Shown here: positions 17,965 to 28,255 of the stretch, in pieces
How the letters are laid out: every line of letters starts with the position of its first letter
How positions within the stretch are numbered: position 1 is the first letter of the stretch
NCBI GenBank assembly: GCA_023401925.1
Contig: JAEXDA010000052.1
Location: 1-64,000, forward strand
Direction of reading: 5' to 3'
DNA length: 64,000 nucleotides
Source of the DNA: Bacillota bacterium
Lineage (GTDB): Bacteria; Bacillota; UBA4882; UBA8346
Translations under genes and position numbers: made by a program
Notes under the pieces: generated by a model
Told to the model about the DNA's origin: nothing
Database searches by the model: none
Seen by the model: only the letters and a program-made list of their open reading frames with translations

Positions 17965-19872
17965 ATGCCACTTATCCAACTCAACAATTTGAATAAATTT
18001 TACGGTGCCACTCCGATACTGCGGGATATCGATTTAACGATCCAGCCCGGTGAAAAATGGGGTTTGGTCGGCCGGAATGGTTGCGGTAAAACTACTTTAA
18101 TGAAAATTCTCACTGGTGAAGAAGATTACGACAGCGGTGAATTTCATCTGGCTCAAAATTGCCGTATCGGATATTTAAAGCAAGAACCCGATTTTGACGT
18201 TGACATTACAATTTACGAAGAACTCCGGAATATTTTCCGGAATTTGGACGAGTTACAGCTGGAAATCAATAACTTGCAACAACAAATGTCGGCTTCGACT
18301 CATTCACAGGCCGGGCTTGCCGTGCTCATCGAGGACCACCATAGCTTGACCGAAAAATTTGAGCAATTGGGCGGCTATCAAATTGAGGGAAGGATTCAAG
18401 GTGTTCTACGAGGGCTGGGATTCCCCAAAGAACGTTGGGGGGATCCGGTAAAGGTTTTAAGTGGCGGTGAGCGGACCAGGGTTTCCCTGGCGAAAATCTT
18501 GCTGACGACTCCGGATATTCTTTTTTTGGATGAACCCACCAATTACTTGGATATCTCGGCTATTGAATGGCTGGAAGAGTTTTTGGCCGACTTTAGCGGC
18601 GCTGTACTCTTGATCTCCCATGACCGCTATTTTTTAGACCATGTGGTGAAGGGAATTCTTGAAATCGAGTTTTGTAAGATCAAACGATACCGGGGTAATT
18701 ACACTTTTTACCGTGAGCAAAAGGAACTTCAGCTTCAAGCCGATATGAAGTCCTTTGAACAACAGGAAAAGGAGTTCGCCCGTCTGGATAAATTCGTCCG
18801 GGAATCGCGAGCTACCGAAAAAAGCAAACGCAAGGCCCATAGTATTGAAAAACGTTTATCGAAGGTTGAACGGATCGAGAAACCCCTGGTCAATGATAAG
18901 TCTTTGAAAATGAATTTTCAAGAGTCGGTTGCCAGTTCTAGGAGAGTATTGGAGCTAGAGAATGTCAGCAAGAGCTATAATGGAAAATCGCTTTTCCAGG
19001 GCCTCAATTTGACTATCGAAGCCGGAGAGAAAGTAGGTTTAATCGGACCCAACGGGGCCGGTAAGACCACTTTGCTACGAATCATCCAAAACCAGGAAGC
19101 GCCTGATGATGGACGAGTCCGGATCGGCTATGAGGTTTATCCCAGCTTTTTTTCCCAGTTAACCACGGGAGAAGATCTCTCCGGGACGCCCTTCAGCCAA
19201 ATCATGGAGGCTGCCGATCTTGATAACACTGAAGCCAGAACCATTTTAGGACGCTTTTTATTCAGCGGAGATGATGTTTTTAAATCCATGACCGACCTTA
19301 GCGGAGGAGAACGCCGCCGTTTGGGTTTGATTAAGTTGATGCTTTCAAAGGCCAACCTTTTGATTCTCGACGAGCCCACCAATCATTTGGATCTGGACTC
19401 GATTGAAATAATGGAAGAGGCATTGGCATCTTATAGCGGGACCGTTTTGATCGTATCCCATGATCGTTCTTTTCTCAATGCGGTGGTTGATCGTTATGTA
19501 GCCCTGGTTAACAATACGCTGGAATTTTTTCAGACCTATCAGGATTATGTAGAGTTTAATCAAAAGTTGAGTCAAGCCGGAGCTAAGGATTGCCAAAAAC
19601 CCAAAAGCTCCGCCAGTATGCAACGGGAACAAAATAAAGAAACGCAACGGGATCTGAAACGTAAGCAACGCAATTTAAATCAAATTGAAACCGAAATTGA
19701 AAGTCTGGAAGGTCGAAAAAAAGAATTGCTGTCTTTATTAAATAATTTTGAAGTTCAAACCGATTATATAAAGAGTATGGAATACGGTCAGGAACTTACC
19801 GAAGCTGAAACAAAATTAGCCGGCCTGTATGAGCAGTGGGAGCGGCTTCAGGAAGACTTGACCGTTATTTAA
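17965..19872 (+). CDS. ABC-F family ATPase (Uup/YdiF-like)
   Basis: A soluble ATPase with two ABC cassettes and no membrane domain, of the ABC-F group that acts on the ribosome. In its 635 residues the Walker A motifs are GRNGCGKTT (about 36-44) and GPNGAGKTT (about 361-369). Signatures are LSGGERTRVSL and LSGGERRRLGL, with DEPTNYLD and DEPTNHLD Walker B boxes. A charged linker rich in Lys and Glu joins them, and the last 80 residues form a coiled coil like the Uup C-terminal domain. That tail, plus lack of resistance context, favours a translation or DNA-linked housekeeping role over antibiotic resistance. Confidence 0.93.
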   Translation: MPLIQLNNLNKFYGATPILRDIDLTIQPGEKWGLVGRNGCGKTTLMKILTGEEDYDSGEFHLAQNCRIGYLKQEPDFDVDITIYEELRNIFRNLDELQLEINNLQQQMSASTHSQAGLAVLIEDHHSLTEKFEQLGGYQIEGRIQGVLRGLGFPKERWGDPVKVLSGGERTRVSLAKILLTTPDILFLDEPTNYLDISAIEWLEEFLADFSGAVLLISHDRYFLDHVVKGILEIEFCKIKRYRGNYTFYREQKELQLQADMKSFEQQEKEFARLDKFVRESRATEKSKRKAHSIEKRLSKVERIEKPLVNDKSLKMNFQESVASSRRVLELENVSKSYNGKSLFQGLNLTIEAGEKVGLIGPNGAGKTTLLRIIQNQEAPDDGRVRIGYEVYPSFFSQLTTGEDLSGTPFSQIMEAADLDNTEARTILGRFLFSGDDVFKSMTDLSGGERRRLGLIKLMLSKANLLILDEPTNHLDLDSIEIMEEALASYSGTVLIVSHDRSFLNAVVDRYVALVNNTLEFFQTYQDYVEFNQKLSQAGAKDCQKPKSSASMQREQNKETQRDLKRKQRNLNQIETEIESLEGRKKELLSLLNNFEVQTDYIKSMEYGQELTEAETKLAGLYEQWERLQEDLTVI

Positions 19873-20034
19873 AAAACCCGGGTTCCGTATGGATCATGAA
19901 GTTTGGATTTTTCTCCATAAATTACTCAAAGGAACTTGGAAGCTTTTCAAGAATAAAGTATCTGTTTACAGAATGGGTTTACAGAGCCTGTGGTACAGAA
20001 GAAAGCCGCAATTAAATCCAGGAGGTGGTAGCCA

Positions 20035-22395
20035 GTGTCAAAGTTGGGAGAAACAGAGGCCGCCCCTTTTAAAGAGTCACTTCCTTTACTACCGTTGCGT
20101 GGAATGATTGTTTTTCCGTTTATGGTTGTTCCGCTGGATGTAGGTAGAGATAAGTCAATCAGTGCTCTTGAAGAGGCTATGATTCATGATCGCTTAATCG
20201 TTTTGGCTGCTCAACGCCAGGCGAAGGTCAATGATCCCAATCAGGATGAGATTTACGAGATGGGGACAATGGCTGAGATCAAGCAGTTGTTAAAATTACC
20301 GGACGGCACGATTCGAGTACTGGTTGAAGGTCTGCGCCGGGTACGCATCGATCAATATATTCAAGTTGATCCTTATCATTTAGTTCAGATCTCTGAGGTT
20401 ACCGAAATTGAGGAAAAAAATGTTGAAACGGAAGCCTTAATGAGATCAACGCTTTATCAATTCGAGCAATTTATCAAGATGAGCAAAAAGGTTCCGCCCG
20501 AGGTTATGGTATCTGTCAATAATATCGAAGATCCGGGAAGACTGGCCGATATTATCGCTTCTCATCTAAGCTTAAAAGTCGAGGACAAACAGCAGATACT
20601 GGAGGCGGTATCCGCCAGAACCAGGTTAGAAACTCTTTGTTCTTTTTTGGTGAAAGAAATCGATATTTTGGAAATGGAACGCAAAATCCATTTACGGGTT
20701 CGCAAACAAATGGAGAAAACGCAGAAAGAGTATTATCTGCGTGAACAGATGAAGGCTATCCAGAAGGAACTGGGTGATGCTGACGAGCGTACCGCGGAAG
20801 TGGAAGAACTTCGTTCCAAACTGGCCAAGTTGACCCTGCCCCAGGAAGCTGAGGAAAAAACCTTAAAAGAAATCGATCGCTTGTCCAAAATGCCTCCCAT
20901 GTCCGCAGAGGCTGTGGTAGTCCGCAACTATATCGATTGGCTCCTGGCGTTGCCCTGGAACACGGAAACCGAGGACTGCCTGGATGTAAATGCGGCCGAA
21001 AAGATATTGAACGAGGATCATTATGGACTGGAAAAAGTGAAAGAAAGGATCCTGGAATATTTGGCGGTCTGCCAATTGACCAAAAAATTAAAAGGACCGA
21101 TTCTTTGCTTGATAGGGCCTCCCGGTGTCGGTAAGACCTCACTGGCCAAATCCGTTGCCAGGGCTCTCAACCGCAAGTTTGTCCGGTTTTCTTTGGGTGG
21201 AGTCCGGGACGAAGCGGAAATCAGAGGTCATCGGCGCACTTATGTCGGGGCCATGCCCGGCAAAATCATTCAAATCATGAAACAGGCCGGTTCTAAAAAT
21301 CCGGTTATTCTATTGGATGAGATTGACAAAATGAGCGCCGATTTCCGTGGCGATCCCTCGTCAGCTTTATTGGAAGTTTTGGATCCTGAGCAAAATTGTG
21401 CTTTTGGAGATCATTATTTGGAAGTAACCTTTGATCTTTCCAAAGTACTCTTTATTACAACCGCCAATACTTACCATAATATTCCCCGGCCGCTCCTTGA
21501 CCGGATGGAGATTATCAGTATTGCGGGGTATACTGAAGAAGAAAAACTGGAGATCGCCAAACGGCATTTATTGCCTAAACAGGCCAAGGATCACGGGATG
21601 GAAGATCAGGATCTGATGGTTCCCGAGACCATGTTGCGGCAAATCATCAATGGTTACACCCGGGAATCGGGAGTCCGGAGTTTGGAACGGCAGCTGGCCG
21701 CTGTTTGCCGGAAAGCGGCTCGGGAGATTGTTCAAACTTCCAAAAAACCGGTGCGGATTAATAAAAATACCTTGCAGAAATTTTTAGGTGCTGTCAAATA
21801 CCGGCACAGTTTGGCCGAAGAAACCGACCAGGTTGGAATCGCTACCGGTCTTGCCTGGACCGAAGTGGGCGGTGAGATTTTATCGATCGAAGTTACCCTG
21901 GTGAGAGGGAAAGGCCAGCTGATCCTTACCGGAAAGTTAGGCGAGGTGATGCGGGAATCAGCCCAAGCGGCGTTCAGTTATATTCGTTCCCGCGCCAAGG
22001 AATTGGGAATTGAAGAAGATTTTAACGAACATTTTGACATTCATATTCATATTCCGGAAGGGGCGATCCCGAAAGACGGCCCTTCAGCCGGTATTACCAT
22101 TGCCACTGCGATTGTTTCCGCTTTAACCGGGCAACCGGTCCGGAAAGATGTGGCCATGACCGGTGAAATCACTTTACGTGGCCGAGTATTGCCTATCGGC
22201 GGGCTTAAGGAAAAAATTCTGGCCGCTCATCGCAGTGGTATCAAGAGAATCCTTATTCCCAAAGAAAACGAGAAGGATCTGGAGGAACTTCCGGATAATG
22301 TGGCCCGCAAGGTAACGATTGTGTTGGTGGAGTCCATGGATGAAGTCTGGCGGGAAGCCTTAATACAGAAGATGTCCATCGTTTCGGCGGGCTAA
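20035..22395 (+). CDS. lon: ATP-dependent protease La (Lon)
   Basis: A cytoplasmic AAA+ serine protease degrading misfolded and regulatory proteins. The 786 residues comprise an N-terminal substrate domain (about 18-210), a coiled region, the AAA domain with Walker A GPPGVGKTS (about 361-369) and Walker B VILLDEIDKM, and the protease domain. The catalytic dyad is Ser684 (PKDGPSAG) and Lys727 (GLKEKILAAH). The start is GTG with AGGAGGTGG 8-10 bases upstream. A long terminator follows directly. The 160 bases before it hold no supported gene. Confidence 0.97.
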   Translation: MSKLGETEAAPFKESLPLLPLRGMIVFPFMVVPLDVGRDKSISALEEAMIHDRLIVLAAQRQAKVNDPNQDEIYEMGTMAEIKQLLKLPDGTIRVLVEGLRRVRIDQYIQVDPYHLVQISEVTEIEEKNVETEALMRSTLYQFEQFIKMSKKVPPEVMVSVNNIEDPGRLADIIASHLSLKVEDKQQILEAVSARTRLETLCSFLVKEIDILEMERKIHLRVRKQMEKTQKEYYLREQMKAIQKELGDADERTAEVEELRSKLAKLTLPQEAEEKTLKEIDRLSKMPPMSAEAVVVRNYIDWLLALPWNTETEDCLDVNAAEKILNEDHYGLEKVKERILEYLAVCQLTKKLKGPILCLIGPPGVGKTSLAKSVARALNRKFVRFSLGGVRDEAEIRGHRRTYVGAMPGKIIQIMKQAGSKNPVILLDEIDKMSADFRGDPSSALLEVLDPEQNCAFGDHYLEVTFDLSKVLFITTANTYHNIPRPLLDRMEIISIAGYTEEEKLEIAKRHLLPKQAKDHGMEDQDLMVPETMLRQIINGYTRESGVRSLERQLAAVCRKAAREIVQTSKKPVRINKNTLQKFLGAVKYRHSLAEETDQVGIATGLAWTEVGGEILSIEVTLVRGKGQLILTGKLGEVMRESAQAAFSYIRSRAKELGIEEDFNEHFDIHIHIPEGAIPKDGPSAGITIATAIVSALTGQPVRKDVAMTGEITLRGRVLPIGGLKEKILAAHRSGIKRILIPKENEKDLEELPDNVARKVTIVLVESMDEVWREALIQKMSIVSAG

Positions 22396-22411
22396 TCAAA
22401 GGAGCTTCATG

Positions 22412-22452
22412 AAGCAGGCTTCATTGGATTTTTCAATGAAGTCTGCTTTTAT
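22412..22452 (+). terminator. Rho-independent terminator after lon
   Basis: A 15-base arm (22412-22426) pairs with 22434-22448 with one wobble or mismatch around a seven-base loop, then a T-rich tail. Confidence 0.85.
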
Positions 22453-22495
22453 TTATGTTACAATAGAACAAGAAAAATAAGAAGGATGGATCATT

Positions 22496-24853
22496 TTGTT
22501 GGAACGGACTTTACGGGTTTTAGAATACCAAAAAATCATCGATAAATTGTCAGCTTATGCCACTTCCACGCTTGGCAAGGAACTTGCCGGGGATCTCCTC
22601 CCTTTGACGGACCCGTCCCGGATCGAGGAAGGCCTTCAGGTTACTTCGGAAGCAGTGCAGGTCTTAGTGAAAGCCGAGCGCCCACCCTTGGGCGGCGTCT
22701 TTGATATCAGGCTCCAGATCAAGAAAGCTTCCATTAATGGAATACTGGCACCCTCAGAGTTGCTGGAAGTCGGCGCTACACTGAGGGCATCCCGGTTAAT
22801 GCGGGAATTTCTGACGGAGAAGACGGATGAGCTTCAAATATTGCCGGAATGGGGCGGCAGGCTCGGAAGTTTTCCGGTGCTGGAGAGGGAAATAGACCGT
22901 TGTATCGGGCCGGGCGGGGAGATCTTGGACGGCGCCAGCGCCACCCTCCATGGTTTGCGTTCCCAAATGAAGGTTTTGCAGGGGCGAATCCGTGACAAAC
23001 TGGACGGGATTATCCGCGCCAGCGATAATGTAAAATATCTCCAGGAATTGATTGTGACCATGAGGAACGACCGCTATGTAATCCCGGTTAAACAGGAATA
23101 CCGTGGACTGTTTCCAGGGATTGTCCATGATCAATCGGCCAGCGGGGCGACGCTTTTCATTGAACCCATGAGTGTGGTGGAAATCAATAATCAGCTAAGA
23201 ATCGTCGAGACCCAGGAAAGCGAGGAGATTCACCGTATTTTGAGCGACCTCTCCGGAAGGGTCCGGGACGTTGGCGTATCCCTGCAGAGCAGTATTGAAA
23301 TTCTGGCCCGTTTGGACTTGGCCTTTGCCAAAGGGCAATATAGTTTGGCTATTGACGGGATTCGGCCGGCGCTGAATCTGGAATCGAAACTGGATTTACA
23401 CAATGCCAGGCATCCCCTGCTGGCTGGGAAAGTAGTTCCCACCAGCGTTTCATTGGGTAAAGCTTTTGACACCTTGGTCATCACCGGTCCTAATACCGGG
23501 GGCAAAACAGTGACTTTAAAAACCATCGGACTTTTGACCCTGATGGCCCAGGCCGGGTTGCATATCCCGGCTGCCGCCGGGTCGGAAATCGCGGTTTTTG
23601 ACAAGATATTTTGCGACATTGGCGATGAACAAAGTATTGAACAGAGTTTGTCGACCTTTTCGTCCCATTTGACGCAAATTGTCAAGATTATTGAAGGCGC
23701 CGTAGACAGCCATTGCCTGGTGTTGCTGGATGAATTGGGGGCCGGTACGGACCCGGCGGAGGGCGCGGCTTTGGCTATGAGCATATTGACTCATTTACAT
23801 CAATTGAATGTTAGAACCGTGGCCACCACCCATTATAGTGAATTAAAAGCTTTTGCCTATCAGACCCCGGGGATCGAGAATGCTTCAGTAGAATTTGATA
23901 TCCAAACTTTAAAACCAACTTATCATTTATTAATCGGGGTGCCCGGAAGCAGTCAAGCCTTTGAAATCGCTTCTAAACTGGGTTTGTCCGGTCCGATCAT
24001 CGAAAGAGCCCGTAGTCTGATTTCGGCTGCCACTATGAAAGTCGAAGAGATGTTGCGCCAAATCGAAATTGACCGCAAGAAGGCCCGCGAAGACAGGCAA
24101 GTAACAACCGAAGCCCGCTTAAAGGGCGAACAGTTTAAAACCCAATATGAATCGGAACTGGAAAAGCTAAAGCGTGAAAAAGCGGAATTATTGAGACAGG
24201 CCAAAGCCGAAGCCCGTGAAATCCTTCTGGAAGCAAGGCGCGAGAGTGAAAATTTGTTGCGGAAGTTGCGCGAGGGCCGTCATGAAGAACTTCCAGCCAT
24301 TGCAAACGAGGCCCGAAGCAAAATATCGGAAAAACTCGGGCGTTTGGAAGAGAAAACCTCAGAATCGGAAAAAGGTCTGACGGTGAATGCGGCTGAACTT
24401 AAGAATGGCCAGAAAGTCCGGGCTGTCTCTTTAGGTCAAGTCGGCACCATCACCGATATCGGCAGCGACGGCGCCCAAGTTCAACTGGGGATCATCAAAG
24501 TAAATTTGCCATTTCATGATTTGGAGCTGGTGGAGGAAGAAAAAGTTCAGGTGAGACAGCGCCCGAAAACCAGCGTTGAAACCGGTCTGGAAACTGCCAA
24601 AAATATTTCGGCGGAACTAAGTTTGCGAGGCATGACTGTGGATGAAGCCCTTTATGAACTGGAGAAATATTTAGATAAGGCCATCATGGCGGGGCTCCTG
24701 CGTTTCAGGGTTGTCCACGGCAAAGGAACCGGGGCTTTGCGGAGCGCGGTGCAGCAGTATTTGCGGGAGAATCCCATGGTAAAAACCTCTTATATCGCCG
24801 AGCAAAATGAAGGCGGCATGGGAGCCACCGTGGTGGAACTCAAGAGAGGGTAA
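22496..24853 (+). CDS. mutS2: Endonuclease MutS2
   Basis: A MutS paralogue that acts in suppression of recombination and, as shown in Bacillus, in rescue of collided ribosomes. The 785 residues show the MutS core and clamp, Walker A GPNTGGKTVTLK (about 330-341), Walker B LVLLDELGAGTDPAEGAAL, and an EQSLSTFSSHL segment. A long charged coiled coil (about 520-620) and a KOW-like domain (about 640-680) follow, and a C-terminal Smr nuclease domain starts at about 707 (LSLRGMTVDEAL, HGKGTGALR). The start is TTG with GAAGGA upstream. Monocistronic between two terminators. Confidence 0.96.
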   Translation: MLERTLRVLEYQKIIDKLSAYATSTLGKELAGDLLPLTDPSRIEEGLQVTSEAVQVLVKAERPPLGGVFDIRLQIKKASINGILAPSELLEVGATLRASRLMREFLTEKTDELQILPEWGGRLGSFPVLEREIDRCIGPGGEILDGASATLHGLRSQMKVLQGRIRDKLDGIIRASDNVKYLQELIVTMRNDRYVIPVKQEYRGLFPGIVHDQSASGATLFIEPMSVVEINNQLRIVETQESEEIHRILSDLSGRVRDVGVSLQSSIEILARLDLAFAKGQYSLAIDGIRPALNLESKLDLHNARHPLLAGKVVPTSVSLGKAFDTLVITGPNTGGKTVTLKTIGLLTLMAQAGLHIPAAAGSEIAVFDKIFCDIGDEQSIEQSLSTFSSHLTQIVKIIEGAVDSHCLVLLDELGAGTDPAEGAALAMSILTHLHQLNVRTVATTHYSELKAFAYQTPGIENASVEFDIQTLKPTYHLLIGVPGSSQAFEIASKLGLSGPIIERARSLISAATMKVEEMLRQIEIDRKKAREDRQVTTEARLKGEQFKTQYESELEKLKREKAELLRQAKAEAREILLEARRESENLLRKLREGRHEELPAIANEARSKISEKLGRLEEKTSESEKGLTVNAAELKNGQKVRAVSLGQVGTITDIGSDGAQVQLGIIKVNLPFHDLELVEEEKVQVRQRPKTSVETGLETAKNISAELSLRGMTVDEALYELEKYLDKAIMAGLLRFRVVHGKGTGALRSAVQQYLRENPMVKTSYIAEQNEGGMGATVVELKRG

Positions 24854-25030
24854 GATTTTTGTTGAGTTTTTGGGACTCCGAATGATAAACTTTTTAACCT
24901 ATGGATGTTGAATTTATTTTTTTAAAAAAAAGTTGGCCCAAAAAAATTATCAGTTACAGGATCAACAAAATTCACAGAATTGAAAACTGGTAAAATCGAC
25001 TGCGCAATTAAGATATTCAATTTGAAAAAA

Positions 25031-25073
25031 CCGTCCGCCTGTTGTTTATTATAGCAGGCAGACGGTTTTTTTT
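25031..25073 (+). terminator. Rho-independent terminator after mutS2
   Basis: CCGTCCGCCTG (25031-25041) pairs with CAGGCAGACGG (25055-25065) with one mismatch, flanked by A-runs upstream and eight T downstream. The rest of the 24854-25188 gap is AT-rich; a TATAAT at 25130-25135 may serve the next gene. Confidence 0.9.
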
Positions 25074-25188
25074 GCGGGATTAGGCAATTTTTTTGCAGTA
25101 GTGTTATATCTGCATTGGGTGTTTCAAGTTATAATGATAGACAACAAAGAAACATAAGGAAAATATTTTCAAGGAGGTTTCTTTGACG

Positions 25189-25413
25189 ATGTCAAAACAA
25201 ATTCCGATTGTGCTGCCCAGCCTGTCATCGTACAGTGAAGATCGGGTCACGGATGAAACTTTCTGGACTGACCCCAAGGCCAATACAACTTACAGGAAGT
25301 CAAAGACCCTTGCCGAGTTGGCCGCCTGGCAATTCAGGAATGTGACGGTCTCACAACGTGGTTTAACATCGGATGGATTCAATACGATGGAGAATAAAAT
25401 GGGAAAGAAGTGA
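25189..25413 (+). CDS. Small protein of unknown function upstream of an aldo/keto reductase
   Basis: A polar protein of 74 residues with no signal peptide or TM segment. AGGAGG at 25172-25177 could serve either the TTG at 25183 or the ATG at 25189; I chose the ATG. Visible features are a Pro/Ser-rich start (IPIVLPSLSSYSEDRV), a FWTDPKANTTYRKSKTLAELAAW core and a lysine tail. I do not recognise a family. It ends 6 bases before the reductase gene, so the pair is probably cotranscribed and it may assist or regulate that enzyme, but nothing in the sequence shows how. Confidence 0.6.
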   Translation: MSKQIPIVLPSLSSYSEDRVTDETFWTDPKANTTYRKSKTLAELAAWQFRNVTVSQRGLTSDGFNTMENKMGKK

Positions 25414-25419
25414 AACTAG

Positions 25420-26550
25420 ATGGAGTATGTTCAATATGGAAAAACAGGGATGAAAGTGTCTCGATTTGGCTTGGGTTGCATGCGGTTGCCTGATGATGAA
25501 AAAGAAGCCATTGCAATGATCCGGTATGCAATCGATCACGGGGTAAATTATCTTGATACCGCCTATATCTATAAAGATAGCGAATTAATTACGGGAAAGG
25601 CTTTAAAGGATGGCTACCGCAACAAAACTTATTTAGCCACCAAAAGTCCCATTTGGAACATTGAAAAACATGAAGACTTTGAAAAATATCTTGATGAAGA
25701 ATTGATGAGACTGGGAACGGATCATATTGATGTGTATCTTCTTCATAATATGAATTATGGTAATTGGGAAAAGGTTAAAAAATTTGACGGTTTTACTTTT
25801 CTCGATAAAATGGTGCAAAAAGGGAAAATAGCTCATAAAGCTTTTTCGATTCATAATACCCTCAGGGCATTTAAAGAAATTGTGGACGCCTATGAGTGGG
25901 AAATGTTTCAAATCCAGCTCAATATCCTGGATGAGAGACAACAAGTTGGCGTGGAAGGTTTGAAATATGGCGCAGCGAAAGGTTTGGCGGCAGTTATCAT
26001 GGAACCGCTCCGGGGAGGTTATATACTCAAGTATGCTCCACAGGAAGCACAGGATCTGATACATCAATATTCAGAAAAACGCTCCCTGGTAGAATGGTGT
26101 TTTCGTTGGCTTTACAATATGCCGGAAGTATCGATAATTTTAAGTGGTACAAGCGCTTTGGGGCAGTTAAAGGATAATCTGCAGATTTTTCAACATTCGG
26201 CTGCCCAGATAATGTCAGAAGAAGATCGAAAACTGATCCAAATGATCCGGGAGGCCTATGAAGCGAAAAAGAGCATTGGCTGCACCGGCTGTGAATATTG
26301 CATGCCATGCCCTCGTGGAGTAGCGATTCCGGAAATATTTAGGTTGTACAACAGTCAGCATTTAATGAAATCTCATGTGATCGATAAAGCAGTTTATCAA
26401 AGCAATTTGGTGCCTGCGGATTCCGGTGCCGATCGATGTGTCTCCTGTGGAATTTGCGCCAAACATTGCCCTCAGAGGTTAGCGATTCCGGAATTATTAA
26501 AACTGGTTCATGATGAATTCATGAATTATACCTATCCGGCCCAAAGGTAA
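25420..26550 (+). CDS. Aldo/keto reductase with C-terminal 4Fe-4S ferredoxin domain
   Basis: An oxidoreductase of 376 residues. Residues 1-270 form the AKR barrel: YGKTGMKVSRFGLGCMRLP, Asp and Tyr of the catalytic tetrad in NYLDTAYIYKDSE, Lys in YLATKSP and His in YLLHNMN. The C-terminal 100 residues hold two cysteine groups, CTGCEYCMPCPRGVAIP and CVSCGICAKHCPQRL, fitting the ferredoxin-like domain found in many anaerobe AKRs. It likely couples reduction of an aldehyde or ketone to ferredoxin or Fe-S electron flow; the substrate cannot be read from sequence. The ribosome site is weak, consistent with coupling to the small gene just upstream. Confidence 0.9.
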   Translation: MEYVQYGKTGMKVSRFGLGCMRLPDDEKEAIAMIRYAIDHGVNYLDTAYIYKDSELITGKALKDGYRNKTYLATKSPIWNIEKHEDFEKYLDEELMRLGTDHIDVYLLHNMNYGNWEKVKKFDGFTFLDKMVQKGKIAHKAFSIHNTLRAFKEIVDAYEWEMFQIQLNILDERQQVGVEGLKYGAAKGLAAVIMEPLRGGYILKYAPQEAQDLIHQYSEKRSLVEWCFRWLYNMPEVSIILSGTSALGQLKDNLQIFQHSAAQIMSEEDRKLIQMIREAYEAKKSIGCTGCEYCMPCPRGVAIPEIFRLYNSQHLMKSHVIDKAVYQSNLVPADSGADRCVSCGICAKHCPQRLAIPELLKLVHDEFMNYTYPAQR

Positions 26551-26698
26551 TATCGGACATGGCCAGAAGGGAAGAGTAACCTTAATAAAAAAATATTCTA
26601 TGAAAATAAAAAATTTTACATTGAATTGGATTATTTTTCCTTTTATAGTAAAAGTATCTAACCAATAGCATAATAAAAATAGATGGGAGGGATTTTGG

Positions 26699-28255
26699 AT
26701 GATGACGAAAGTTAAATTATTTTGGGTGTTTTTACTGGCTCTGGGTGTTCTATTTCCAATAATACCGAATTGGTTTCCGGTGGCCCAGGCTTCCAATCAG
26801 ACGCAAATTGTCGCCGCAATGGGCGCGGGCTGGAACTTGGGCAATCAACTTGAAGCCAATTCCAACGGTACACCCAGTGAAACGGTCTGGGGCAATCCAA
26901 CCATCTCACAAGCCCTCATTACAGCGGTAAAAAATGCGGGCTTTAAAACAATCCGTATTCCGGTTTCATATTTGAGTAAAATAGGATCTGCCCCCAATTA
27001 CACCATTGATGCCGCGTGGCTGGCCAGAATCAAACAAGTGGTTGATTATGCCTATAACCAGGGTTTATATGTAATCGTCAACATGCATGGTGACGGCTAC
27101 ACTACAGTCACAGGTTCATGGCTTCTGGTTACTTCCGGCGATCAAACAACGATTAGAGCCAAATATCAAAAAGTATGGCAGCAGATCGCAACCGCATTTG
27201 CAAGTTACGATGAGCATTTGATCTTAGAATCAATGAATGAAGAATTCGATGGCAATTATAGCGATCCCAATCCCACATACTATGCAAACCTGAATGCCTA
27301 TAATCAAATTTTTGTCGATACCGTAAGGCAAACCGGCGGGAACAACGCCACGCGATGGCTGCTGATACCGGGTTGGAATACCAACATTGATTATACGGTG
27401 GGTAATTACGGTTTTGTAGTGCCAACCGATAATTACAGGTCATCTTCAATCCCCGGCAATGAAAAACGAATCATGATATCCGCTCATTATTACTCGCCTT
27501 GGGACTTTTGCGGCGAGGAGTCCGGCTCCATAACCCAATGGGGCTCCATTGCCACAGATACTTACCGAAAGTCAACCTGGGGCCAGGAAGACTATATGGA
27601 TTCACAGCTTAGCAGTATGTATAATAAATTTATAACCCAAGGATATCCGGTTGTCATTGGGGAATTCGGCACAGTCGATAAAGCAAGCGCCGACTCTACC
27701 AACAGTACTTACCGGGCTTATTTTGCCAAAACTTTATGCGTGGATTGCAAGAAATACGGTGCAGTGCCTGTAGTCTGGGATAATGGATTCAATGGAGTAT
27801 ATGGTTTGGGGCTTTTTGACCGCAATACTCTGGCTGTAACACAGCAAGGCATTCTGACTGCAATTATGAGCGCTATGGGCACAGTGATCACACCTACACC
27901 GACAGTAACTGTAACGCCAACCCCTACTTCCATTCCCACGGGCTGTTCGATTCGTTATAGCCAAAACGATTGGGGTAGCGGTGCTACAGTAAATATCACC
28001 ATTATCAATAACAGTTCGTCAGCGATTGATGGCTGGACATTAGCCTGGAACTTTGCAGGCAATCAACAAATCGCCAATTTGTGGAATGGAACCTACACCC
28101 AAAGCGGCACAGCCGTAACTGTAAAAAATGTTTCCTATAATAACCTTATCCCGGCTAAGGGAAGCGTTTCTTTCGGATTTAACATCTCTTATAGCGGTTC
28201 CAATGCCAGACCGGCAGCTTTTACCCTGAATGGGGCAGCCTGTCAATTGGAATAG
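26699..28255 (+). CDS. Secreted GH5 endoglucanase with CBM2 cellulose-binding module
   Basis: An extracellular beta-glucanase, probably endo-1,4-glucanase. The 518 residues begin with a signal peptide (about 1-30, cleaving after VAQA). The GH5 domain runs to about 390, with GAGWNLGNQLEA and FKTIRIPVSY, acid/base Glu181 in MNEEF and nucleophile Glu322 in VIGEFG. A Thr-Pro linker spans about 395-415. A CBM2 from Cys416 to the end keeps the aromatic residues (NDWGSG, GWTLAWNF, LWNGTY) and a terminal cysteine for the disulfide. GGGAGG is upstream of the ATG. No dockerin or S-layer domain is present, so it is probably a free enzyme. The palindromic element starts at its stop codon. Confidence 0.95.
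   Translation: MMTKVKLFWVFLLALGVLFPIIPNWFPVAQASNQTQIVAAMGAGWNLGNQLEANSNGTPSETVWGNPTISQALITAVKNAGFKTIRIPVSYLSKIGSAPNYTIDAAWLARIKQVVDYAYNQGLYVIVNMHGDGYTTVTGSWLLVTSGDQTTIRAKYQKVWQQIATAFASYDEHLILESMNEEFDGNYSDPNPTYYANLNAYNQIFVDTVRQTGGNNATRWLLIPGWNTNIDYTVGNYGFVVPTDNYRSSSIPGNEKRIMISAHYYSPWDFCGEESGSITQWGSIATDTYRKSTWGQEDYMDSQLSSMYNKFITQGYPVVIGEFGTVDKASADSTNSTYRAYFAKTLCVDCKKYGAVPVVWDNGFNGVYGLGLFDRNTLAVTQQGILTAIMSAMGTVITPTPTVTVTPTPTSIPTGCSIRYSQNDWGSGATVNITIINNSSSAIDGWTLAWNFAGNQQIANLWNGTYTQSGTAVTVKNVSYNNLIPAKGSVSFGFNISYSGSNARPAAFTLNGAACQLE

Noticed and set aside
17965..19872. ABC-F protein as an antibiotic resistance factor
   Set aside because: It has the Uup-like coiled-coil tail and a housekeeping neighbourhood; nothing points to resistance.
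19889..20107. 72-codon frame between the ABC-F gene and lon
   Set aside because: No ribosome site, basic low-complexity sequence, and it runs into the well-supported start of lon.
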